From the NCBI GenBank assembly GCA_028718845.1, contig JAQULA010000117.1, positions 1-5,798 on the forward strand: a stretch of 5,798 bases of DNA, read 5' to 3'. The notes under the pieces are model-generated. The model made no database searches. It saw only the letters and a program-made list of their open reading frames with translations, and was not told the origin of the DNA. Position numbers and translations under genes: made by a program. Within the stretch, counting starts at the first letter, position 1, and every line of letters starts with the position of its first letter. Positions 1-4,270 of this stretch are shown one piece after another. The DNA is from Candidatus Omnitrophota bacterium. Its GTDB lineage: Bacteria; Omnitrophota; Gorgyraeia; B26-G9.

Positions 1-61
1 CGTGCCCGATCGTACCGATATTTACGTGCGGCTTATTTCGCTCAAACTTCTCTTTCGCCAT
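1..61 (-). CDS. tuf: Elongation factor Tu, N-terminal fragment (continues past left edge)
   Basis: The minus strand reads ATG at 61-59 and translates to MAKEKFERNKPHVNIGTIGH before the window ends. This is the conserved N-terminus of bacterial EF-Tu, stopping just before the P-loop (GHVDHGKT). EF-Tu is the cytoplasmic GTPase that delivers aminoacyl-tRNA to the ribosome. A near-perfect Shine-Dalgarno (AAAGGAGGTG, 75-66) sits 4 bases from the ATG and fixes the start. The tRNA-Thr gene lies 22 bases upstream in the same direction, so both are probably made on one precursor. This matches the thrT-tufB order known from Escherichia coli. Only 20 codons are visible, so integrity of the rest cannot be judged. 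Confidence 0.95.
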   Translation of the reverse strand, partial: MAKEKFERNKPHVNIGTIGH

Positions 62-83
62 TATGCACCTCCTTTTAAATTAA

Positions 84-156
84 AGCTGATGAAGGGAATC
101 GAACCCTTGACCTCGTCCTTACCAAGGACGTGCTCTGCCGACTGAGCTACAGCAGC
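84..156 (-). tRNA. tRNA-Thr (anticodon GGT), CCA not encoded
   Basis: The minus strand folds as a full cloverleaf. It has acceptor GCTGCTG, TA, a D-arm (GCTC/GAGC), an anticodon stem CGTCC/GGACG around loop TTGGTAA, a variable loop AGGTC, and a T-arm AAGGG-TTCGATT-CCCTT. It ends with the 3' acceptor strand CATCAGC and discriminator T. The anticodon GGT reads threonine codons ACC/ACT. The acceptor stem has one non-pair, C5 opposite U68; the other six pairs are Watson-Crick. The next bases are TTA, so CCA must be added by the nucleotidyltransferase. The position directly upstream of tuf supports the identity. The 5' acceptor strand is also half of a leader hairpin (151-173). Confidence 0.95.
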
Positions 157-173
157 GCTTTCTGGGCGCTGCT
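151..173 (-). repeat. Inverted repeat joining the tRNA-Thr leader to its 5' acceptor strand
   Basis: An 8-bp perfect inverted repeat, AGCAGCGC (151-158) and GCGCTGCT (166-173), has a 7-base loop. In the minus-strand transcript the right arm lies in the tRNA leader, and the left arm covers tRNA nucleotides 1-6 plus two leader bases. Pairing would therefore compete with the acceptor stem. On the plus strand the same hairpin is followed by TTTATTT and could look like a weak intrinsic terminator, but no plus-strand gene precedes it. Confidence 0.75.
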
Positions 174-215
174 TTTATTTAAAAAATAAAAATTTTACGG
201 GTATGTAAAGTTTAA

Positions 216-243
216 AATATACCATAAAAAAAATCTTTGTCAA
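216..243 (-). promoter_or_regulatory. Sigma70-type promoter for tRNA-Thr-tuf
   Basis: On the minus strand, -35 TTGACA (243-238, consensus) and -10 TATATT (221-216, 5 of 6) are separated by 16 bases. A run of eight A bases lies just upstream of the -35 (UP-element-like) and a T run lies in the spacer. The predicted start near 209 gives a leader of about 53 bases before the tRNA. A strong promoter suits a stable-RNA and EF-Tu transcript. Confidence 0.8.
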
Positions 244-255
244 GATTTTTTTTAT
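224..255. repeat. 14-bp perfect A/T-rich inverted repeat around the -35 element
   Basis: The arms ATAAAAAAAATCTT (224-237) and AAGATTTTTTTTAT (242-255) are exact inverted copies around TGTC. The centre plus its neighbours is the TTGACA -35 hexamer of the tRNA-Thr-tuf promoter. Read as minus-strand RNA it is a weak hairpin ending in eight U, so it could also act as a poor terminator for the receiver gene that ends at 298. A DNA-level role (bent DNA or an operator) is equally possible. Confidence 0.7.
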
Positions 256-297
256 ATTATTTAGGAAGAATGGTCTGCGATACCACGCGCCGCCGGA

Positions 298-666
298 TCA
301 GTCCAGATGTTTGCGAACCAATACCAGCAATTGGTCATGGTCAACCGGCTTCAGAAGATAGTCATTAATACCTTCGATCGCGAAGAGGTCTTTCATCCCT
401 TCCTGCGCAGAACAAACAATTATCGGCACACGCTTTGTCTGTTCGTCATAACGTATGCGCCGGGCAACCGTAAACCCGTCAATCTGAGGCATGATGATGT
501 CAAGCAGAATAAGATCCGGGATGGTCGTTTTCAACATCGATAGCGCCGCTTCCCCGTCCGGAGCATGGGTAACCTCATAACCCTTTTCCTCAAGGAATAC
601 CTTGGTTGCGGCCGCGGTAACATGATCATCATCAACAATAAGAATAAATTTCTTCTTTTTCGCCAT
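298..666 (-). CDS. Single-domain response regulator (CheY-like receiver)
   Basis: This 122-residue protein is a receiver domain only, with no output domain. The acidic pocket is D12-D13 (VDDD), the phospho-acceptor is D56 in the LLDIIMP context, the conserved hydroxyl residue is S86, and the conserved lysine is K106 in LLKPVD. All catalytic residues for phosphotransfer are present. Such proteins act in the cytoplasm as switches or phospho-shuttles; the partner kinase cannot be told from here and none lies in the window. The N-terminal MAKKKK is basic. The ATG at 666-664 has only a weak Shine-Dalgarno (AAAGAGA), but it begins the domain at the usual place. The gene has its own promoter (699-727) and probably forms a single-gene unit. 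The specific pathway, such as motility, cell cycle or stress, is unknown. Confidence 0.95.
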   Translation of the reverse strand: MAKKKKFILIVDDDHVTAAATKVFLEEKGYEVTHAPDGEAALSMLKTTIPDLILLDIIMPQIDGFTVARRIRYDEQTKRVPIIVCSAQEGMKDLFAIEGINDYLLKPVDHDQLLVLVRKHLD

Positions 667-698
667 ATATTCTCTTTATTTTACAGTACAGGGTTTAA

Positions 699-727
699 AT
701 TATAGCAATTGTCCGAAGAAAGGTCAA
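699..727 (-). promoter_or_regulatory. Extended -10 promoter for the response regulator
   Basis: On the minus strand, -35 TTGACC (727-722, 5 of 6) and a consensus -10 TATAAT (704-699) are separated by 17 bases. TGC directly precedes the -10, giving an extended -10 element. The -35 overlaps the stop codon of the upstream Nudix gene (726-724). The predicted start near 692 gives a leader of about 25 bases. Confidence 0.85.
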
Positions 728-1143
728 TGTTTTTCTTCTTTGGGAGGATTAGCCCGTTCCCGCAGGAAATCCAGCGCTTTTTTATCCGCCGGGGCAAGCG
801 GCTTCCCGGCGATCTGGTCCAGGGTCAGCCAAAGGATATCGCTGCATTCCAGCGGAACCGGCTCCCCGCTCAAGATCGCACACTCATAAAGGGTAACATT
901 GATTTTCAAAGTATCGGATTCGTCTTCGTAGGCGACCACGCGGCTGCCGATCGCAACATCTATCCCCAGTTCTTCGGCCATTTCGCGCCGCAGCGCCTGC
1001 TGGGGGGTTTCTCCGGTCTCGATCTTTCCCCCGGGAAATTCCCACAACGATCCGTAAGCGTCATCGGCCATGCGCTGCGCCAGCAGATACGTTCCATCCC
1101 GCTTTATCAGCCCGGCGACTATTTCCAGGCAGCGTTTCTTCAT
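724..1143 (-). CDS. mutT: MutT-type Nudix hydrolase, probable 8-oxo-dGTP diphosphatase
   Basis: The protein is 139 residues, the normal size of MutT. The Nudix box (G-x5-E-x7-REUxEExGU) is complete, from G39 through E45, R53-E54, E57-E58 and G60; E54, E57 and E58 are the expected Mg2+ ligands. LWEFPGGKIE before the box and the N-terminal beta strand with LAQR are typical of the MutT/(d)CTP-pyrophosphohydrolase branch. The known role of the family is removal of oxidised nucleoside triphosphates from the pool; other pyrophosphate substrates remain possible. The ATG at 1143 has a Shine-Dalgarno, CGGAGG (1155-1150). Only 13 bases separate it from the stop of the DUF192 gene, so the two are co-transcribed. 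The last residues (NPPKEEKH) are a charged tail, and the stop codon shares bases with the next promoter. Confidence 0.93.
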   Translation of the reverse strand: MKKRCLEIVAGLIKRDGTYLLAQRMADDAYGSLWEFPGGKIETGETPQQALRREMAEELGIDVAIGSRVVAYEDESDTLKINVTLYECAILSGEPVPLECSDILWLTLDQIAGKPLAPADKKALDFLRERANPPKEEKH

Positions 1144-1156
1144 TCCCGGCCTCCGG

Positions 1157-1585
1157 TTACCAAAAATATACCTTTTGCCCCGCGCTTATGTTATTCTTTT
1201 TGAACCAGCCGGCATTCATCTCTAAAACATATTTTGCCGGCGCCGGCGGGAGATAACGCACCTCGGTTTGTAAAGGAATCATTTCCTGGATATCGACGAT
1301 TCTCTTGCCGGCATCGATAAATGCAATGTCCAGAGGAAGAAAGGTGTCCTTCATCCAAAACTGCGGATATCCTTCCTGCTCAAAGAAGAAAAGCATTCCG
1401 CTGTTCGCGGCCAGTAATGAACGGCCTTGCAGGCCCCGGCAGCGTTGTTGCGGCGTTCTCGCGGTTTCGACAATAACCCATGTTTTCCGGATAATAACCG
1501 GCCGCCACGGCAGGAAAAGATACGCCAGTATCGCTGCGCACAGGACAACCCCGGCAAAAATCGCTGTTTTCTTGATTCCGGACAT
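1157..1585 (-). CDS. Membrane-anchored DUF192 family protein
   Basis: This 142-residue protein has one hydrophobic N-terminal segment (about residues 8-26) after MSGIKK, so it is an exported protein or signal-anchored with the domain outside the cytoplasm. The DUF192 signature follows in order: RCRGLQGR (about 49-55), GMLFFF (63-68), FWMKDT (76-81), PLDIAFID (84-91), YVLEMNAGW (119-127) and a final GQKVYFW. The family is widespread and its biochemical role is not established; I do not assign one. The ATG at 1585 has no recognisable Shine-Dalgarno, and a TATAAT lies 3 bases upstream (1594-1589), so the start may be leaderless. It is followed at 13 bases by the Nudix gene and preceded by 77 bases after the thioredoxin lipoprotein, which is also extracytoplasmic. 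Confidence 0.9.
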   Translation of the reverse strand: MSGIKKTAIFAGVVLCAAILAYLFLPWRPVIIRKTWVIVETARTPQQRCRGLQGRSLLAANSGMLFFFEQEGYPQFWMKDTFLPLDIAFIDAGKRIVDIQEMIPLQTEVRYLPPAPAKYVLEMNAGWFKKNNISAGQKVYFW

Positions 1586-1588
1586 ATG

Positions 1589-1594
1589 ATTATA
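1589..1594 (-). promoter_or_regulatory. Possible -10 element (TATAAT) directly before the DUF192 start
   Basis: A consensus TATAAT on the minus strand ends 3 bases before the ATG. If used, transcription would begin at or inside the start codon, which fits the missing Shine-Dalgarno. No convincing -35 hexamer is present at 16-18 bases (CCTTAT at 17), and there is no TGn extension. The match may be chance in an A/T-rich spacer. Confidence 0.3.
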
Positions 1595-1641
1595 CGGTCA
1601 GCTTTCTATATATAAGGAAAGGCCTTTACGCTATGGGGAAA

Positions 1642-1660
1642 GCGGCTATCTCTCCGCCGC
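1642..1660 (-). terminator. Weak hairpin after the thioredoxin lipoprotein gene
   Basis: GCGGC (1642-1646) and GCCGC (1656-1660) form a 5-bp G/C stem with a 9-base loop, 2 bases past the stop codon of the lipoprotein gene. The minus-strand transcript continues with UUUCCCC, too few U residues for an efficient intrinsic terminator. It may only attenuate or protect the 3' end. A 10-base palindrome AAAGGCCTTT (1618-1627) lies further along the same spacer. Confidence 0.3.
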
Positions 1661-1662
1661 AA

Positions 1663-2079
1663 TTATAATTTCGCCTTAATCCGCTTTAGCAACTCCAGGA
1701 ACTGATCCGCGGGAAAATAGCCGGGAACCGTTTCAATCAGCGTCCCATCGGATTTTAAAAAAACCGTGGTGGGAAACCCCCGCACCTTATACTGTTCGGC
1801 CAACGCCTGATTCTGCTCGGCGTTGATCTTTAGGCACACAAATTGCCGGGAAAACTCCGCCACGTCTTTATTGCCATACGTTTCTTTATCCAAACGCTTA
1901 CACCATCCGCACCAGTCGGTGTAAAAATCGATCAAAATCGGCTTATTCTGCGCCGTCGCAAGCGCTTTTGCTTCGGAAAAATCCCTTAACCACGCAATAT
2001 TTTCCGCGGCAGCCGGCGGCTGAGACTGCACACATCCGACCAGCAATACGAATAACAGGCCTAACCAGATTTTTTTCAT
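1663..2079 (-). CDS. Thioredoxin-fold lipoprotein (CGWC active site)
   Basis: The protein is 138 residues. The N-terminus (MKK, hydrophobic stretch, lipobox L13-V-G-C16) is a lipoprotein signal peptide; V17 after the cysteine has no aspartate retention signal. A short linker (about 17-26) leads to a thioredoxin-like domain with the redox site C57-G-W-C60 in the context DWCGWCK. The cis-proline is P103 (GFPT), and the DGT and PGY strands are typical. The context resembles the DsbD C-terminal/Thioredoxin_7 group, so a reductase or disulfide-handling role in the periplasm is likely; the electron donor is unknown. The start at 2079 is supported by AAGGAG (2090-2085). It follows the small membrane protein gene by 28 bases and probably shares its promoter. 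Confidence 0.93.
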   Translation of the reverse strand: MKKIWLGLLFVLLVGCVQSQPPAAAENIAWLRDFSEAKALATAQNKPILIDFYTDWCGWCKRLDKETYGNKDVAEFSRQFVCLKINAEQNQALAEQYKVRGFPTTVFLKSDGTLIETVPGYFPADQFLELLKRIKAKL

Positions 2080-2107
2080 ACCTTCTCCTTTTTATAATAT
2101 CGCGGCG

Positions 2108-2278
2108 CTAGAAACGGGCCCAAAATACCGTGCCCCAGAAAAAAAGAAAATAACCCAGTTCGATAAAGAACGAATATATCTTTTTATGCTTAATACGGCG
2201 GATAATACCGGTATCGATAAGATAAAAACCGGCCAGAAAGGTTAAAGAAATAATAAAAGGTTTTATCAATATCCCCAT
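2108..2278 (-). CDS. Small two-helix membrane protein (56 aa), unrecognised
   Basis: The minus strand has an open frame of 56 codons from ATG 2278-2276 to TAG 2110-2108. The product has two hydrophobic stretches: about residues 3-21 (containing FIISLTFLAGFYL) and about 37-54 (containing LGYFLFFWGTVFW). They are separated by a basic loop with RRIKHKK at residues 27-33, which predicts a hairpin with the loop in the cytoplasm. No family is recognised. Support for a real gene is a near-consensus promoter (2288-2316) ending 9 bases before the ATG, an uninterrupted amphipathic pattern, and tight placement before the thioredoxin lipoprotein (28 bases). There is no Shine-Dalgarno; the transcript would start only 2-4 bases before the ATG. 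It may be a partner of the lipoprotein, but that is inference from context only. Confidence 0.7.
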   Translation of the reverse strand: MGILIKPFIISLTFLAGFYLIDTGIIRRIKHKKIYSFFIELGYFLFFWGTVFWARF

Positions 2279-2287
2279 AGCAAAATC

Positions 2288-2316
2288 AGTATAACGCAGC
2301 TATTTGCCGCTGTCAA
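2288..2316 (-). promoter_or_regulatory. Strong sigma70-type promoter for small membrane protein-thioredoxin lipoprotein
   Basis: On the minus strand, -35 TTGACA (2316-2311, consensus) and -10 TATACT (2293-2288, 5 of 6) are separated by exactly 17 bases. The predicted start is near 2282-2280, only a few bases from the ATG at 2278, which implies a leaderless or nearly leaderless mRNA. Confidence 0.8.
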
Positions 2317-2345
2317 GAAGCGGAACATCCGGGAAATGAGAAGAG

Positions 2346-2382
2346 CAAATTAAGCCCGGGGAAGCTTCAGGCTTTTCCGGGC
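2346..2382 (-). terminator. Probable terminator overlapping the 3' end of the class I aldolase gene
   Basis: GCCCGG (2354-2359) pairs with CCGGGC (2377-2382) and AAGC (2362-2365) pairs with GCTT (2371-2374). This gives a 10-bp stem with a 2x2 internal loop and a loop holding most of the stop codon. The minus-strand transcript continues with UUAAUUUG. The U tract is imperfect, so termination may be partial. It precedes the promoter at 2288-2316, which suits a unit boundary. Confidence 0.45.
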
Positions 2383-3002
2383 GAAGGAACCGCCTGGATA
2401 AATTGGGTCAGCGCTTGTCGGATCGCCGGAAAATTTCCGGCGCGTATCTGTTTGAGCTCAAAGATGCTTTCCCCGATCGCTACCGCCGCGGCGCCGCAGC
2501 GCATATAATCGGCGACATTGTCCGTACGGACCCCGCCGACGGCCATAAGTTCCATGTCCGCGAACGGGCCTTTCAAGGCCTGGAAATACTTCGGCCCGAA
2601 CACCGATGCCGGGAATATTTTTACCATCGCTGCCCCGCTTGACCAGCAATGATACGCTTCCTGAGGAGTCAGGGCGCCGGGAAATACCGGGATAGACTGT
2701 TTAACGCAGTAATCCATGACCGGCGGAACAAAAGTAGGCATGACGATAAAGGTTGCCCCGGCCTGCAAAGCCGCATGCATAGAATCAAGGCTCAACACCG
2801 TCCCGGCACCGATCGCCAAACGTCCGGCCGCGGCTTGCTTGGCCCGGCGGATAAGCGCGGGGGCCTGTGGAGTATTCATGGTAATCTCGACGGTTTCCAG
2901 TCCGGCGGCGATGATTGTTTCTATCAGCGGCGCAACCGCCGGTTCTTCGATACCGCGCAGTATCCCCAAAACCGGTAATTTTTTAAAACGTTTAATATCC
3001 AT
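2367..3002 (-). CDS. eda: KDPG/KHG-type class I aldolase (Eda family)
   Basis: The protein is 211 residues, the family size for 2-keto-3-deoxy-6-phosphogluconate / 4-hydroxy-2-oxoglutarate aldolases. These cytoplasmic (beta/alpha)8 enzymes split 2-keto-3-deoxy (phospho)sugar acids to pyruvate plus an aldehyde. The Schiff-base lysine is K128 in MVKIFPAS, the catalytic glutamate is E39 in VEIT, R16 lies in GILRG, GAGT is at 65-68, FPGALTP at 107-113, and the phosphate-site glycines are in AVGGV (about 154-158). The segment VEITMNTP differs from the E. coli Eda version, which has an arginine here (R49), and resembles the EVPLNSP type of phosphogalactonate aldolases, so the exact substrate is open. 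The ATG at 3002 has GAGG only 2 bases away, an unusually short spacing; no better in-frame start exists. It lies 24 bases after a second, unrelated aldolase gene and is probably co-transcribed with it. Confidence 0.92.
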   Translation of the reverse strand: MDIKRFKKLPVLGILRGIEEPAVAPLIETIIAAGLETVEITMNTPQAPALIRRAKQAAAGRLAIGAGTVLSLDSMHAALQAGATFIVMPTFVPPVMDYCVKQSIPVFPGALTPQEAYHCWSSGAAMVKIFPASVFGPKYFQALKGPFADMELMAVGGVRTDNVADYMRCGAAAVAIGESIFELKQIRAGNFPAIRQALTQFIQAVPSPGKA

Positions 3003-3026
3003 AACCTCATCTCTCGGGTCCGGACG

Positions 3027-3977
3027 TTATTCCGTTTCCGACGGCATAAAACTCTCGTAAAATTCCCGGTAATTTTCTTTCTTATCGCTGTTGCGCAAAG
3101 AAATCGCCGAATTCGGATGCTCATCGAGCATTCCGGTAATCGCGTAGGGAATAATATAGCCCCATTCTATTTTCTCACGCAGCGGGATAAATTCATTGGA
3201 AATAAGGTCCAGCAGCGGCCGGATATCGAATTTCGGGTTCTTCAAAAAACCGAGCAAAAGTTCCAACGGGCAGTTGCCCGCCCCCCGGCCGATCCCATAC
3301 ACCGTGGCATCCATATAATTGGCATCATGAATGATCGCTTCGATCGTATTGCTGAATCCCAGCTGCTGATTATTGTGCGCGTGCATGCCGATTTCCTTCG
3401 ACTTGAGAATATTTTTGAATTTTTTCACCAGGAATTCGGTAGTTTCCTGATAAAGCGATCCAAAACTATCCACAATATAAATCACCGGCGCCGCGCATTC
3501 CTTTTCCACCTGAGCCAGCGCTTCGGTCAGCTCATTATCCAAAGCGCGGGAAATGGCCATAATATTGATCGTGGTCTCATATCCCTTGCCGGCAAATTCA
3601 TTGACCATGGCAATCGCCTTATCGATATCCTTGACATACGAAGCCACCCGGATCATATCCACCGGGCTGTCTTTCTTCGGTTTGATATCCTTCATATCCA
3701 CGCGGCCGACATCAACCATGACCGATATTTTTGTATGCGATTTAACTCCCTCGATAACCCGCCGGATATCTTCGTCATCGCAAAACTTCCATTTGCCGTA
3801 CTTTTCCGGAGAAAAAAGACTCCGGGAGTTTTTATACCCGATCTCCATATAATCCACCCCGGCCGCGGAAAGCGCCTTATATACTTCTTTGACCAGGCGG
3901 TCGTCAAAATTATGGTTATTGATCAATCCTCCGTCCCTTATCGTGCAATCCAGCACCTTGATTTGCGGTCGAAACAT
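3027..3977 (-). CDS. DRE-TIM metal-dependent aldolase/lyase (HMGL-like)
   Basis: This 316-residue protein is of the HMGL-like/DRE-TIM metallolyase superfamily. LDCTIRDGG (9-17) carries the catalytic R14 and metal ligand D15. MHAHNN (198-203) supplies the H199/H201 metal pair. GIGRGAGNCPLE (228-239) matches the glycine motif of 4-hydroxy-2-oxovalerate aldolase (GAGN-PLE). These features indicate a divalent-metal pyruvate-enolate chemistry such as retro-aldol cleavage or condensation. The C-terminal part (about 265-310, with EWGYIIPY and HPNSAI) is conserved in a branch of uncharacterised aldolase-domain proteins. It is not the communication domain of DmpG, and no acetaldehyde dehydrogenase partner lies beside it. 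The ATG at 3977 has AAAGGAG (3992-3986) at 8 bases. The class I aldolase follows 24 bases downstream. The substrate is unknown; I would not name it beyond superfamily level. Confidence 0.88.
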   Translation of the reverse strand: MFRPQIKVLDCTIRDGGLINNHNFDDRLVKEVYKALSAAGVDYMEIGYKNSRSLFSPEKYGKWKFCDDEDIRRVIEGVKSHTKISVMVDVGRVDMKDIKPKKDSPVDMIRVASYVKDIDKAIAMVNEFAGKGYETTINIMAISRALDNELTEALAQVEKECAAPVIYIVDSFGSLYQETTEFLVKKFKNILKSKEIGMHAHNNQQLGFSNTIEAIIHDANYMDATVYGIGRGAGNCPLELLLGFLKNPKFDIRPLLDLISNEFIPLREKIEWGYIIPYAITGMLDEHPNSAISLRNSDKKENYREFYESFMPSETE

Positions 3978-4175
3978 GGCGTTTGCTCCTTTCGATTCGT
4001 TTAATTTATCGAGTTCCTTAATGCTCCTTGATGGGGCTTAAGATTTCTTGAGGCTAAACCCTGCCCACAGACCACGGCAACCACAAAGCCACAAGACCAG
4101 TGACTCAGATTACTGCTTTTAACTGTGGACTGTCGTCCGTGGACAACGGACAGTTTTTTCTCCTGTTTTCAGAGT
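3978..4175 (-). promoter_or_regulatory. Long 5' leader of the aldolase operon, no coding capacity seen
   Basis: About 198 bases separate the predicted transcription start (near 4175) and the first aldolase ATG. The leader contains the CCAC/GTGG repeat region, a hairpin GTCCGT (4135-4140) with ACGGAC (4146-4151), and the Shine-Dalgarno at 3992-3986. I see no known riboswitch core and no leader peptide with a start and ribosome site. The promoter assignment is moderate, so the leader is inferred. Confidence 0.45.
4065..4153. repeat. CCAC / GTGG word repeats in inverted orientation, partly heptad-spaced
   Basis: On the plus strand, CCAC words occur at 4065, 4072, 4081 and 4089 (spacing 7, 9, 8). 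After a 30-base gap, GTGG-like words occur with strict 7-base spacing: ACTGTGG (4122), ACTGTCG (4129), TCCGTGG (4136), ACAACGG (4143), then ACAG. The two blocks are inverted relative to each other: CCACAG can pair with CTGTGG (4123-4128), and CCACGG with CCGTGG (4137-4142). It looks like a decayed short tandem repeat of intergenic type. Confidence 0.55.
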
Positions 4176-4181
4176 GGTGTT

Positions 4182-4211
4182 ATTGTAGCATACTATAAAA
4201 ACAGTCGACAA
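4182..4211 (-). promoter_or_regulatory. Probable promoter of the aldolase operon
   Basis: On the minus strand, -10 TACAAT (4187-4182, 5 of 6) is preceded by TGC (an extended -10), and -35 TTGTCG (4211-4206, 4 of 6) lies at 18 bases. It lies just after the terminator of the SPFH genes, as expected for a new unit. Confidence 0.6.
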
Positions 4212-4215
4212 GCAC

Positions 4216-4256
4216 AAAATAAAAAACTCCCCGGCACCCTAGGTGCCGGGGAGTTT
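4216..4256 (-). terminator. Strong intrinsic terminator after the SPFH gene pair (bidirectional)
   Basis: A perfect 15-bp stem (4224-4238 with 4242-4256), nine to ten pairs of it G/C, closes on a 3-base loop (CTA). The minus-strand transcript continues with a U tract opposite 4216-4226 (six U, A, four U counting stem-base U). The stem begins 14 bases after the stop codon at 4271. On the plus strand the same hairpin is followed by GC and seven T (4259-4265), so it could also stop plus-strand transcription. Confidence 0.93.
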
Positions 4257-4270
4257 GCTTTTTTTCCCGC

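Noticed and set aside
709..1203. Plus-strand open frame of 164 codons
   Set aside because: It lies antisense to the Nudix gene, which has a complete Nudix box. Its composition is that of a reverse-strand shadow and it has no ribosome site or family signature.
3117..4004. Plus-strand open frame of 295 codons
   Set aside because: It mirrors the DRE-TIM aldolase gene almost end to end. The product is rich in His/Arg/Ile runs typical of antisense translation, and the minus-strand protein has clear catalytic motifs.
4064..4153. CRISPR array
   Set aside because: The repeated words are only 4-7 bases with no spacers of constant length and no cas genes nearby.
4129..4160. Plus-strand intrinsic terminator (hairpin then six T)
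   Set aside because: The stem is short, with a 3-base bulge before the last three pairs, and no plus-strand gene ends nearby. It was kept only as part of the leader repeat region.
3978..4175. Known riboswitch in the aldolase leader
   Set aside because: No recognisable conserved core of a common class was found by eye. A covariance-model search would settle it.
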